This document shows, in pieces, positions 1-7,625 of a stretch of DNA of 40,469 bases. Positions within the stretch are counted from its first letter, which is position 1; each line of letters starts with the position of its first letter. Source of the stretch: JBCBJX01 sp038522735 (GTDB lineage Bacteria > Pseudomonadota > Alphaproteobacteria > Caulobacterales > Parvularculaceae); NCBI GenBank assembly GCA_038522735.1, contig JBCBJX010000017.1, positions 1 through 40,469 on the forward strand, read 5' to 3'. Under the pieces are notes generated by a model, which worked only from the letters and a program-made list of their open reading frames with translations, did not search any database and was not told where the DNA came from. The translations under genes were made by a program, and so were the position numbers.

Positions 1-625
1 CGTAGCTCTGTCCGGTCATCTCAAGCTGATCGAGGTAAAGCGCGAGGTCCTGTTCCGCCCGCGCCAGCTGGCGGCCTGCTGCGGTGACGTTGTCGGCCGC
101 GTTGTTCACCCGCCGCGTCTTGGTGAAGCCCTCCAGGAAACCGACGACCAGCGCGCCGACCAGGCTGTCCTGCTGGCCCGCGGCGCTGCCGCCGGGGTTC
201 TGCGCCGCCCGCAGGGCGACAATCGCCTGCGACAGGTTCGCCCGCGCCGCGTAAACATTGAGAAGGTAAGGGTGTAGCTCCTGCCCGCGCTCGTATTCTG
301 CGAGGAAGTCCGCTTCGCCGAAGCCCGAACAGACGCCGCGGTATTCTGCGTTCTCCGCGCCGGTCCGGAAGCCGCCCGACGGCGTGCAATACTCTTGAAC
401 GCCGCGCTCCCAGCCGGACTGGTAGAGCCCCTGATCGACGCCGAAATCGGTCTTCGCGCAATAATCGCGGCTGACGCCGATGCGATCGCGCGTATAGCCG
501 TTGAGGCCGTCGGAGTAGCCGACCGCGTTCCAGTCGGCCGTCGAGCAATATTGCTTCACGGCCGGCGAAACGCAGCCGGCGAGACCGAGCGCGCCCGCGC
601 CGAGTGCGAACAGTTTGAGTTTCAT
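1..625 (-). CDS. DUF2799-type lipoprotein (3' end cut by window edge)
   Basis: The frame opens at an ATG at 625 and stays open to base 1, so the C-terminus lies outside the window; about 208 residues are visible. The first 18 residues are a lipoprotein signal: a positive start (MKLK), a small hydrophobic core and a lipobox LAGC, making Cys18 the likely lipidated residue. The mature part has spaced Tyr/Gly/Cys blocks (YCSTADW, GYSDGLNGY, YCAKTDFGVDQGLY, YCTPSGGF, CSGFGEADF), the pattern of DUF2799 lipoproteins, followed by an Ala/Gln-rich helical segment. The family has no firm function; it is predicted to sit in the outer membrane or periplasm. The upstream GGGCTGGGGG can serve as ribosome binding site. 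Frame and lipobox are clear, the family call is by pattern memory. Confidence 0.8.
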   Translation of the reverse strand, partial: MKLKLFALGAGALGLAGCVSPAVKQYCSTADWNAVGYSDGLNGYTRDRIGVSRDYCAKTDFGVDQGLYQSGWERGVQEYCTPSGGFRTGAENAEYRGVCSGFGEADFLAEYERGQELHPYLLNVYAARANLSQAIVALRAAQNPGGSAAGQQDSLVGALVVGFLEGFTKTRRVNNAADNVTAAGRQLARAEQDLALYLDQLEMTGQSY

Positions 626-687
626 GGCGGACCCCCAGCCCTTTTGACGATAACGGGCGGGACGTTAGCGCGGTTTGTCTTAAAAAG

Positions 688-1170
688 TTAATCCGTTTCC
701 GACCCAGCGCCGAACGCCGACCGCAGACGTTGCAGCGCGTCCCCAAGCTCGATCTCGGGGCGGCCGGCGGGCCGGCCGGTTTCGCGCGTCGCCGGAACGT
801 CCCCTTTGGCTGCGGGCCCGATCGGCCGCGCCGCCTGGCGGATGCGGAGGACGCGGGGGCCCTTCGGGCCGAGGCGCTCGCGCAGGCGCGAGAGGATCAC
901 CTCGCTCATGAACTGGATGCGGCTCGCGGCCGGACCGGAATAGGCGTCGATGTAGAGCGTGCGGCGGGGGCCCGATCCCTTGAGCGCCGCCGGCCGGCAG
1001 TGGTCCGCAAGCTCCGGCCCGACGATCGCCGGCCAGTCCTCCATCACGAACCCGGCGACCCGGCCGGTTTTCGCCGCGAGGCGGCGCGAGATCTTGTCGA
1101 CCGCGCGCGCGATGGCGGGCGGCGCGGCGCGTTGCGGGCGGGTGTCGATTGTCGCAGCGGTCTTGCTCAT
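688..1170 (-). CDS. DUF721 (DciA-like) protein
   Basis: A 160-residue protein starting at ATG 1170. The core at about residues 20-110 (IARAVDKISRRLAAKTGR, then FVMEDWPAIVGPELADHC, then TLYIDAYSGPAASRIQFM) matches the DUF721 fold, which DciA uses to load the replicative helicase DnaB. A disordered Pro/Gly/Arg-rich linker and a short C-terminal helix follow. In Alphaproteobacteria DUF721 genes commonly sit beside mutY, as here. Whether this protein is a true DciA helicase loader in this organism is inference from family. Its start codon lies only 27 bases from the divergent mutY start, so the two promoters must overlap each other's coding sequence or a very short shared region. Confidence 0.85.
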   Translation of the reverse strand: MSKTAATIDTRPQRAAPPAIARAVDKISRRLAAKTGRVAGFVMEDWPAIVGPELADHCRPAALKGSGPRRTLYIDAYSGPAASRIQFMSEVILSRLRERLGPKGPRVLRIRQAARPIGPAAKGDVPATRETGRPAGRPEIELGDALQRLRSAFGAGSETD

Positions 1171-1197
1171 GGGCGCGAGCTTACGCGATCACGCCCC

Positions 1198-2253
1198 ATG
1201 GTCGACCATCCGCCAAACGCGATCGCCGCGCCGCTCCTGCGCTGGTATGACGAGAACGCCCGGGTGCTGCCGTGGCGCGTCTCCCCAGCCGCGCGCGCCG
1301 CAGGCGATCGTCCGGACCCCTATAAAGTCTGGCTGTCCGAGATCATGCTGCAGCAGACGACGGTCGCCGCCGTCGCCCCGCGTTACGCAGCGTTCCTTGA
1401 GCGCTGGCCGACGGTGGAGGCGCTCGCCGCCGCGCCCCTCGACGACGTGCTCGGGGAATGGGCGGGGCTCGGCTATTACGCCCGCGCCCGCAATCTGCAC
1501 GCCTGCGCCGTCGAGATCGCCGAGCGCCATGGCGGCGCCTTTCCGAATACGGAGGATGCTCTGCGAGCGCTGCCGGGGATCGGGGCGTATACGGCGGGCG
1601 CGATCGCGGCGATCGCCTTCGATCGGCCTGCATCCGCGCCCGACGGCAATGTGGAGCGGGTCACGGCGCGCCTCCACGCGGTCGAGGAGCCCTTGCCGGG
1701 CGCGAAGCCGCGGCTGCACGCCCTTGCGGCCGCGGCGGCGCCGAAAAAGCGTCCCGGGGACTACGCCCAGGCGCTCATGGATCTCGGCGCGACGGTCTGC
1801 ACGCCGAAATCGCCGTCATGCCTTCTTTGTCCGCTGACGGAATTCTGTAAGGCCCGCGCGCGCGGGATCGCCGCCGACCTGCCGCGCAAGGAGAAGAAAA
1901 AGCCGAAGCCGGAGCGCCGCGGGGTCGCCTTCGTTCTCATCCGCCCCGACGGCGCCGCGCTTGTCGAGCGCCGCCCGGCGAAGATCATGCTCGGCGGCCT
2001 CCTCGGCTTTCCGGGGACGCCCTGGTGGGACCGCGCCGGCTGGGAGGCGGCCCTCGCAGCGCCACAGCGCTACGCGCCGGCGGCTGCGGGCTGGGAAGAG
2101 GCGGGGACCGTCTCCCACGTCTTCACTCATTTCCGGCTCGAGCTCGACGTCCGCCGGGCGCGCGGCGAGGCGGCCGGCGAGTGGCTCGACCCATCCCGTA
2201 CGGATGAACTGCCGACCCTGATGCGCAAAGCTCTTGAGCGGGCGGCGGCTTAG
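1198..2253 (+). CDS. mutY: A/G-specific adenine glycosylase MutY
   Basis: MutY removes adenine mispaired with 8-oxoguanine in base excision repair. The 351-residue product has all the family landmarks: the catalytic Glu48 in WLSEIMLQQT, the helix-hairpin-helix LPGIGAYTAGAI (125-136), the catalytic Asp149 in PDGNVERV, and the four iron-sulfur ligands Cys201, Cys208, Cys211 and Cys217 with C-x6-C-x2-C-x5-C spacing. The C-terminal NUDIX-like domain (about 235-351) that reads 8-oxoG contains the HVFTHFRLEL strand. I chose ATG 1198 because homology begins there and the frame further upstream is antisense to the DUF721 gene. No strong Shine-Dalgarno precedes it. The stop overlaps the stop of the convergent GNAT gene by 3-4 bases. 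Confidence 0.96.
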   Translation: MVDHPPNAIAAPLLRWYDENARVLPWRVSPAARAAGDRPDPYKVWLSEIMLQQTTVAAVAPRYAAFLERWPTVEALAAAPLDDVLGEWAGLGYYARARNLHACAVEIAERHGGAFPNTEDALRALPGIGAYTAGAIAAIAFDRPASAPDGNVERVTARLHAVEEPLPGAKPRLHALAAAAAPKKRPGDYAQALMDLGATVCTPKSPSCLLCPLTEFCKARARGIAADLPRKEKKKPKPERRGVAFVLIRPDGAALVERRPAKIMLGGLLGFPGTPWWDRAGWEAALAAPQRYAPAAAGWEEAGTVSHVFTHFRLELDVRRARGEAAGEWLDPSRTDELPTLMRKALERAAA

Positions 2254-2552
2254 AGCACGATATCCCTGTGCTCCGGGTGCTTGTCGATCTGTGCTTTCAC
2301 ATAGGGGCAGAGCGGCACGATCTTGAATCCCTTCTCGCGCGCTTCTTTCACGAGGTTCTCGTAGAGCGCCTTGGCGACGCCCATGCCGGCCATCGTCTCC
2401 GGCACGCCGGTGTGGTCGATGATGATCGAGCGTTCCGACATGCGCGAGAACGTCATCTCGCCTTCGCCCTCCACGCCGTCGACGGTCGCGACCCAACGGC
2501 CTTTCGAGCCGCCGTCGTCCTCCAGGCGGATGCGGACGGTGGTGTCGCTCAC
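2250..2552 (-). CDS. Small GNAT family N-acetyltransferase
   Basis: A 100-residue protein of the short GNAT class (YidJ/Acetyltransf_CG type). The acetyl-CoA loop is seen in GVPETMAGMGVAKALYENLV, and the C-terminal signature IVPLCPYVKAQIDKHPEH is typical of these minimal acetyltransferases. The substrate is unknown. I chose the GTG at 2552 rather than an upstream ATG: GTG overlaps the TGA of the preceding GyrI-like gene (GTGA), which implies translational coupling, and the conserved fold starts right after it. The gene is the last of the minus-strand series that begins with the radical SAM gene at 6054. Confidence 0.85.
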   Translation of the reverse strand: MSDTTVRIRLEDDGGSKGRWVATVDGVEGEGEMTFSRMSERSIIIDHTGVPETMAGMGVAKALYENLVKEAREKGFKIVPLCPYVKAQIDKHPEHRDIVL

Positions 2553-3028
2553 GACTTCGCCGTGACGGGGATCCATATCTCCATGTCGCCGGTCATGGTC
2601 TCGGCGCTGAAGCCCGGGCCGTAACGCTCGAAGGGCGGCGTTCCGCCGTCGGTATAGTCCGAGTTCGGAAGCCACTCTGCGAACGCCGCCTGCCAGACCG
2701 CGCCCATCGTCGAGACGTGCCCGTCATGGGGAAAGACCGCATACTGCGCGGCGGGAACGATCATGCGGCCTGTGTCGGCGGTAAGGCTTTCAAAACCCGT
2801 AACCTCGGCAGCCGCCATATATTCCCCGACGCCCTTCGCCATATCCATGGCGCACCAGACGCCGTAGGCGGCGTCCCCGGTCTGACCCGGCAATTCGCCG
2901 AGGGCGGTGAGCGCCTCCCAGACGGCGCCGATTTCTTTCGGGGCGTCCGCCACCGGAAAAGATCGTCGCACGCCGGCGAGAAGAAACTCCGGGCGGTCTT
3001 CGAAACGATCGGGTGCGGCGGCTGTCAT
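2549..3028 (-). CDS. GyrI-like / AraC effector-binding domain protein
   Basis: A 159-residue soluble protein with the GyrI-like small-molecule-binding fold: an N-terminal strand FLLAGVRRSF, the helix with IGAVWEALTALGEL, YGVWCAMD, the mid segment FESLTADTGRMIVPAAQYAVFPHDG, and a final MEIWIPV strand. Such stand-alone domains bind hydrophobic or cationic compounds; some inhibit gyrase or hydrolyse the ligand. No DNA-binding domain is attached. ATG 3028 follows a clear AAAGGAG with good spacing, whereas the open frame further upstream overlaps ccrM and lacks homology. It is coupled by stop/start overlap to the GNAT gene downstream. Confidence 0.85.
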   Translation of the reverse strand: MTAAAPDRFEDRPEFLLAGVRRSFPVADAPKEIGAVWEALTALGELPGQTGDAAYGVWCAMDMAKGVGEYMAAAEVTGFESLTADTGRMIVPAAQYAVFPHDGHVSTMGAVWQAAFAEWLPNSDYTDGGTPPFERYGPGFSAETMTGDMEIWIPVTAKS

Positions 3029-3074
3029 GGAGGCGCTCCTTTCCAAGGCAAGGGAGCCTAACCCCGAAGCCTCG

Positions 3075-4190
3075 TCATCCATAGAGTTCCTGGCGCATTT
3101 GCTGGCGCAGGCGGTCGATGGGCGCGAGCCCTTCGGTTCCCTTGAAGTGCCAGAAGGTCCAGCCGTTGCAGGCCTCCGCCTTCTGCACGTGGGCGCCCAT
3201 CTGGTGGATGGAGCCCGACGCCTCGCCCACCGTGACCGAGCCGTCCGCCCGCACCCGCGCCGCCGTTCCGCGGCCATGGGGCGGCAGGAGCGTCTCGCCG
3301 GGGCGAACGAGGCCGCGCTCGACCACCATGCCGAAGGAGATGCGCGGGGCGGCGCGCTTCGAGGGCGTCACCTCCAGCGCTGCGGGGTCCAGAGGCTCCA
3401 CCCGCGAGATCCGCTCCAGCGCGAAATCGACGTACGCGGGGTCCCGCTCCATGCCGATGAACCGTCGGCCGAGGCGTTTTGCGACGGCGCCGGTCGTTCC
3501 CGTGCCGAAGAACGGGTCGAGCACCACGTCCCCCGGATTGGTCGACCCGACGAGGATGCGGTGGAGGAGTGCTTCGGGCTTCTGGGTCGGGTGCGCTTTT
3601 TTTCCGTCGGCGCGTTTCAGGCGCTCCGCCCCTGTGCAGATCGGCAGCTCCCAGTCGGAGCGCATCTGCAGGCCTTCATTGGCCATTTTGAGGGCGTCGT
3701 AATTAAAGGTGTATTTCGCCTTCTGTCCGTAGGCGGCCCAGATGAGCGTTTCGTGGGCGTTGGTGAACCGGGTGCCGCGAAAATTCGGCATCGGGTTCGT
3801 TTTCCGCCAGACGACGTCGTTCAAAATCCAGTAGCCGGCGTTCTGGATCATGGCCCCGACGCGGAAGATGTTGTGATAGGAGCCGATGACCCAGAGGGCG
3901 CCCGTCGGCTTCAGGACCCGCCGCGCTTCGGCGAGCCAGAGACGGGTGAAGGCGTCGTAGACCTCGAAGGAATCGAACCGGTCCCAGGCTTCCGTGACGC
4001 CGTGGACGTTCGAATTGTCCGGGCGCGTCAGGTCGCCGCCGAGCTGCAGGTTGTAAGGCGGGTCGGCGAAGACGAGATCGACGGAGTGTTCCGGCAGGCG
4101 CCGCATGAGGCTCGTGCAGTCGCCCGCGACGATCGTGTCGAGGACGTCCTCCGGCGGACGATTTGTCGAGTGCGCGGCGCGCCGGGGCAT
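3075..4190 (-). CDS. ccrM: CcrM-type adenine DNA methyltransferase (GANTC)
   Basis: This beta-class N6-adenine methyltransferase is predicted to methylate GANTC, the cell-cycle methylation system of Alphaproteobacteria. Motif IV DPPYNLQLGGDL is at residues 43-54, the HPTQKPEALL block at 200-209, and the AdoMet motif I FFGTGTTG at 227-234, in the IV-then-I order of this class. A C-terminal domain of about 100 residues ending in NGWTFWHFKG is characteristic of CcrM and is absent from plain restriction methylases. Length 371 is close to the roughly 358 of the Caulobacter enzyme. The frame extends upstream to 4262 through a TTG, but ATG 4190 is the first good start. No restriction partner is adjacent, so this is a solitary methylase. 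It lies downstream of rnhB on the same strand. Confidence 0.95.
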   Translation of the reverse strand: MPRRAAHSTNRPPEDVLDTIVAGDCTSLMRRLPEHSVDLVFADPPYNLQLGGDLTRPDNSNVHGVTEAWDRFDSFEVYDAFTRLWLAEARRVLKPTGALWVIGSYHNIFRVGAMIQNAGYWILNDVVWRKTNPMPNFRGTRFTNAHETLIWAAYGQKAKYTFNYDALKMANEGLQMRSDWELPICTGAERLKRADGKKAHPTQKPEALLHRILVGSTNPGDVVLDPFFGTGTTGAVAKRLGRRFIGMERDPAYVDFALERISRVEPLDPAALEVTPSKRAAPRISFGMVVERGLVRPGETLLPPHGRGTAARVRADGSVTVGEASGSIHQMGAHVQKAEACNGWTFWHFKGTEGLAPIDRLRQQMRQELYG

Positions 4191-4281
4191 CGGTCGGGTC
4201 TCGTGAGGGCGTTGAGCAGCTGAGCGGGCGCAGACCTTGGCGGGCGTCGTCGCGGGGGTCAACGCGGGGCGGGCGTTTGCG

Positions 4282-4899
4282 TCAGGCCGCCCGCTCGACG
4301 AGCGCCGCGATCGGCGCGAAGGAGCGGCGGTGGTGCTGGGTCACGCCGAGGCGGTCGAGGCCCTTCCGATGGGCCGGCGCGCCGTAGCCCTTGTTCTTCT
4401 CCCAGCCATAGCCCGGGAAGGCGGCGGCGAGATCGGTCATCATCCGGTCGCGGGCGACCTTCGCGACGATGGAGGCGGCGGCGATCGAGGCGGAGACCTG
4501 ATCGCCCCTGACGACGGTCCGGACGCGGCAGGCGAGGCGCGGCGGCCGGTTCCCGTCGACGAGGGCGGCGGCCGGCGCGCGGGGCAGGGCCTCGACGGCG
4601 CGGACCATAGCGAGCAGCGTCGCCTGGCCGATATTGAGCCGGTCGATCTCCTCGACGCTTGCGAGGCCGAGACCGATCTCCGCGACCTCGTGGAGGGACG
4701 CCGACAGCGCCTCGCGACGTTTCGCAGCGAGCGCCTTGGAATCGGCGAGCCCCTCCGGCGCCGTCGCGGGATCGAGGACGACCGCCGCCGCCACCACCGG
4801 CCCGGCCCACGGTCCGCGACCCACCTCGTCGACGCCTGCGACGGGACCGCCGAGACCGGCGAATTCGCGTTCGAGATCGAATGTCGGCGCGGCGGGCAC
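4282..4899 (-). CDS. rnhB: Ribonuclease HII
   Basis: RNase HII cleaves RNA in RNA-DNA hybrids and incises at single ribonucleotides in DNA. The 205-residue product shows GVDEVGRGPWAGPV with acidic residues Asp24 and Glu25, the third acid Asp116 in LVDGNRPP, and the fourth Asp134 in RGDQVSASIAAASIVAKV. The C-terminal part GYGAPAHRKGLDRLGVTQHHRRSF is the usual substrate-binding region. The start is a GTG at 4899 preceded by AGGAG six bases upstream. Only 30 bases separate it from the stop of the radical SAM gene, so co-transcription is likely. A gap of 91 bases leads to ccrM. Confidence 0.96.
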   Translation of the reverse strand: MPAAPTFDLEREFAGLGGPVAGVDEVGRGPWAGPVVAAAVVLDPATAPEGLADSKALAAKRREALSASLHEVAEIGLGLASVEEIDRLNIGQATLLAMVRAVEALPRAPAAALVDGNRPPRLACRVRTVVRGDQVSASIAAASIVAKVARDRMMTDLAAAFPGYGWEKNKGYGAPAHRKGLDRLGVTQHHRRSFAPIAALVERAA

Positions 4900-4929
4900 G
4901 GCGCTCTCCTGACGTGTCGAGCTGCCATT

Positions 4930-6054
4930 CTAGGCCTCCGATTCGCAGAAGAGCGACAACTGCGGCGTCTCGGGCTTCGGCGGCGCGAAGAGGTCCGTCC
5001 GCAGAACGAAGGTCCGCTTGCCGAGGCCGAGACGCGCCGCCGCCGTTCGGAAGCGCGTCGCCGCCATCTCCGCATGGGGCCCTTCGCCCGACATGCGTTT
5101 GCCGAAGCGGGGATCATGGTCGAGGCCGCCATGGCTCTCCTGCAAAAGGCGGATGATCTTCGCCGCACGATCGGGGAACGTCGCCTCCACCCATTCCCGG
5201 AAGATCTGCGAGACCTCGAGCGGCAGGCGGAGAAGGGTGAAGCCCGCCTCCCGCGCGCCGGAGCCCGCCGCGCGTTCAAGAAGGCTTTCGATCTCATGGT
5301 CGTTCAGCCCCAGGATGATCGGGGCCGTCATGACGGCGGTCGGCACGCCCGCATCGGAAAGCGCGCGGACCGCCTCGAACCTCTTGTCCGGCGTCGAGGC
5401 GCGCGGCTCCATCGCCCGGGCGAGGGCGCGGTCCTCGGTCGTGATCGAGAGGCCGACCTTTACCAGCCCGCGTTCGGCCATCGGCGCCAGAAGATCGAGA
5501 TCGCGCACGACGCCCGCATTCTTTGTCAGGATCGTCACCGGATGATTGAAGCGCGAGAGCGTTTCCAGGACGCCGCGCATGATCCGCCAGGTCCGCTCGA
5601 TCGGCTGATAGGGGTCGGTGTTGGTGCCGATGGCGATCGGCCGGCAGCGATAGGATTTCGCGGAAAGCTCCCGCGCGAGGGTCTTGCCTGCGTCCGGCTT
5701 TGCAAACAGCCGCCGCTCGAAATCGAGCCCCGGCGAGAGGCCCATGAAGGCGTGGGTCGGTCGGGCGAAACAGTATGGGCATCCGTGCTCGCACCCCCGA
5801 TAGGGGTTGATCGACCGATCGAAGGGGACGTCCGGCGAGGAATTGCGGGTGATCACCCGCCGCGGCGTCTCCGTCGTCACCTCCGTCGGCGGGCGCTCGA
5901 GGCTCGTCTCCTCGACCGTCTCCCAGCCGTCGTCGAAGCCCTCCCGCTTCTCTCTTTCGAAGCGGCCGGAGGCGTTAGACTGCGCGCCGCGCCCCGACCG
6001 ACGGCGGGCGGGCGAGCGAGGCCTTCCATCGGTCGGGAGCGCGGCGCGAGCCAT
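4930..6054 (-). CDS. PA0069-family radical SAM protein (spore photoproduct lyase-like)
   Basis: A 374-residue radical SAM enzyme. The 4Fe-4S/AdoMet triad is Cys88, Cys92 and Cys95 in RGCEHGCPYCFARPTHAF. The preceding block (GRGAQSNASGRFE, DDGWE, TEVTTETPRRVITRN, DVPFDRSINPYRG) is diagnostic for the PA0069/Rv2578c family, which resembles the spore photoproduct lyase group. The substrate is not established; a nucleic-acid repair role is a family-level guess. The upstream DNA supports damage control: a LexA-type box sits between well-spaced -35 and -10 hexamers, and the -10 ends six bases before the ATG, leaving no room for a leader. The Arg/Pro-rich first 25 residues are variable in the family. 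Confidence 0.92.
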   Translation of the reverse strand: MARAALPTDGRPRSPARRRSGRGAQSNASGRFEREKREGFDDGWETVEETSLERPPTEVTTETPRRVITRNSSPDVPFDRSINPYRGCEHGCPYCFARPTHAFMGLSPGLDFERRLFAKPDAGKTLARELSAKSYRCRPIAIGTNTDPYQPIERTWRIMRGVLETLSRFNHPVTILTKNAGVVRDLDLLAPMAERGLVKVGLSITTEDRALARAMEPRASTPDKRFEAVRALSDAGVPTAVMTAPIILGLNDHEIESLLERAAGSGAREAGFTLLRLPLEVSQIFREWVEATFPDRAAKIIRLLQESHGGLDHDPRFGKRMSGEGPHAEMAATRFRTAAARLGLGKRTFVLRTDLFAPPKPETPQLSLFCESEA

Positions 6055-6060
6055 GGCGAA

Positions 6061-6089
6061 AATTAACGAACAAAAAGCGAACGAGTCAA
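6061..6089 (-). promoter_or_regulatory. Putative SOS-controlled leaderless promoter
   Basis: Reading the minus strand, TTGACT (6089-6084) and TTAATT (6066-6061) are separated by exactly 17 bases, and that spacer contains GTTC-N7-GTTC (6082-6068), the direct-repeat LexA box of Alphaproteobacteria. Six bases after the -10 comes the ATG of the radical SAM gene, so transcription should start at or next to the start codon. No Shine-Dalgarno is present, consistent with a leaderless message. A GANTC site (GAGTC, 6083-6087) overlaps the -35. The -10 matches the consensus only moderately. Confidence 0.65.
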
Positions 6090-6220
6090 GAACATCGTGT
6101 CAAAATAGGGCGCGCGCGATCGCCCGAATTTTAGTAACATTCCGACATAAAGTCGTCAGGCTTGGAGGCGACGAGCAAGGAGAGACGGGGCAGCGCGCGG
6201 GCGCGGCGACACGGGGACCG

Positions 6221-6886
6221 ATGATGCAACGGACGGTTACAGGTCTGAAAGCCGCGGCGGCTGCGTTCACCATGATGGGCGCGGCCGAGGCCGCGGGTCT
6301 CGACGACCGCCCGACCTTCGAGGGGACGGGTGTCCTGGAAGACGTCCGCGCCATCGTCCGCCAGTCGGCCGCCGGCTACGGCGCCGCCGCAATCGCCGCC
6401 GTGGAAGACGCCCGGCGCGAGGAGGTGAAGCGGGTCCTCGCTGAAATCGACGCCTACCAGACGCTCGCATCGAAGCCCGGCCGCCCGGACCCTGCTGAAA
6501 TCAATCTGCTCCTCGAGCCGGACGCCGGCTTCGTCGCCTTCGGCGATGCGGTGGTCCGCCCGCGTGTCGGCTGGCGGCGCTCCGCCCTCGACGACATGGA
6601 CGACGACGCCTGCGCGGGCTGGCTCAATTTCGCGAGCTTCTGCCACGACCAGCCGACGGTCGCGAACCGCCGGCTTCTTCTGGTGGTGGACGACAAGTTC
6701 GGCTCCACGATCTGGGAGACCTATGCGGGCGTCGCCCTCGGCTTCAAATCCGGCGTGATGGTCGATGTCGCCTACAAAGAGTTCCGCCCGGTCTGGAGGC
6801 AGGCCCACTATATTCCGCGGGGGATGCTGAGCGGCCTCGACGACGAGGGCGTCATGCTCTCCCTCACGGTTCCGTGCGGGCGCTGA
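6221..6886 (+). CDS. Secreted protein of unknown function
   Basis: A 221-residue protein that I do not recognise. It has a probable signal peptide (Met-Met-Gln-Arg then a hydrophobic Ala-rich stretch ending near AEAAG, residue 24-25), so it is probably periplasmic or secreted. A helical, charged region (about 40-85) follows, then a beta-rich C-terminal half with NRRLLLVVDDKFGSTIWETY. Three cysteines (in DACAGW, SFCHDQ and the last residues VPCGR) could form a disulfide. The start could be either of two adjacent ATGs (6221 or 6224). It is transcribed away from the radical SAM gene and lies 43 bases before the glycosyltransferase pair, possibly co-transcribed with it. A small hairpin (GAGCG-GTTT-CGCTC, 6889-6902) lies just past its stop. 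Confidence 0.6.
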   Translation: MMQRTVTGLKAAAAAFTMMGAAEAAGLDDRPTFEGTGVLEDVRAIVRQSAAGYGAAAIAAVEDARREEVKRVLAEIDAYQTLASKPGRPDPAEINLLLEPDAGFVAFGDAVVRPRVGWRRSALDDMDDDACAGWLNFASFCHDQPTVANRRLLLVVDDKFGSTIWETYAGVALGFKSGVMVDVAYKEFRPVWRQAHYIPRGMLSGLDDEGVMLSLTVPCGR

Positions 6887-6929
6887 CGGAGCGGTTTCGC
6901 TCGCCCCGCCGCACGGCTATGGCGTCGCG

Positions 6930-7625
6930 ATGGAGCCCCGCCGCCTTTCCGTCGTCATCCCGACGCTGAACGCCGAACACGCGCTGGCGAAAAGCCTCGC
7001 CGCCCTCGACGGCGCGCGCGCGTCCGGCTTTGCCGGCGAGGTGGTCGTCGTCGATGGGGGGTCCGTAGACGGAACGCTTAACGCCGCGCGCCGGGCGTCG
7101 TGCCGCATCGTCGAGGCGCCGACGGGTCGCGGCGCGCAGCTCGCCGCCGGAGCCGACGCGGCGACGGGCGAGTTTCTTCTCTTTCTGCATGCGGACACGA
7201 CGCTTGAGGCGGGCTGGGAGGAAGCGGCCGCCCGGTTCATGGCGCCGCCCGGCGAACACGCCCGCGCCGGCGCCTTCCGCTTCCGTTTCGATGAAATCGG
7301 CGCCGGCCCCGCATTGGTCGCCTTCGGGGTGCGCGTCCGCTGCGCGCTCTTCAAGCTCCCCTTTGGCGATCAGGGGCTTCTCATCTCCAGACGATTTTAC
7401 GACGCCCTCGGCGGGTTCCGACCGATGGCGCTGATGGAGGACGTCGATCTCGTCCGCCGCATCGGCCGCCACCGCCTCCACATGCTGAAGCCCGCCGCGA
7501 TCACGTCGGCGGAGCGTTATCGCCGGCTCGGCTACGCGCGACGCGTTCTGAGGAACTGGAAGTGCCTCGCGCTTTATTACCGCGGCGCATCGCCCGAGGA
7601 TATCATGAAGGTGTACGAACGATGA
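6930..7625 (+). CDS. TIGR04283-type family 2 glycosyltransferase
   Basis: A 231-residue GT-A glycosyltransferase. The N-terminal LSVVIPTLNAE, the VVDGGSVDGT motif (about 41-49) and the LFLHADTTL metal-binding segment (DxD-like, His87-Asp89) are classic for GT2. GDQGLLISRRFYDALGGF and LMEDVDLVRRI match the acceptor region of the TIGR04283 subfamily. This subfamily is named for arsenosugar biosynthesis in some genomes, but nothing here (no ArsS, no arsenic methylase) supports that substrate. It is translationally coupled to the next gene (ATGA overlap at 7622), and the two families are commonly paired. It has no membrane anchor. Confidence 0.9.
   Translation: MEPRRLSVVIPTLNAEHALAKSLAALDGARASGFAGEVVVVDGGSVDGTLNAARRASCRIVEAPTGRGAQLAAGADAATGEFLLFLHADTTLEAGWEEAAARFMAPPGEHARAGAFRFRFDEIGAGPALVAFGVRVRCALFKLPFGDQGLLISRRFYDALGGFRPMALMEDVDLVRRIGRHRLHMLKPAAITSAERYRRLGYARRVLRNWKCLALYYRGASPEDIMKVYER

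Noticed and set aside
680..691. TTAA-AAAG-TTAA as a possible CtrA box.
   Set aside because: The half-sites are 4 bases apart, whereas CtrA needs TTAA-N7-TTAA. It also overlaps the DUF721 stop.
21..746. A 241-codon minus-strand frame at the left edge.
   Set aside because: Arg-rich shadow; a shifted frame starting at 625 gives a lipoprotein signal and DUF2799 blocks.
3075..4190. Restriction-modification system around the methyltransferase.
   Set aside because: No endonuclease is adjacent, and the C-terminal domain is that of solitary CcrM.
4237..6066. A 609-codon open frame on the plus strand opposite the radical SAM and rnhB genes.
   Set aside because: It is a shadow of the very GC-rich genes on the other strand: Arg/Gly/Asp-rich, with no recognisable domain, while the minus strand has full motifs.
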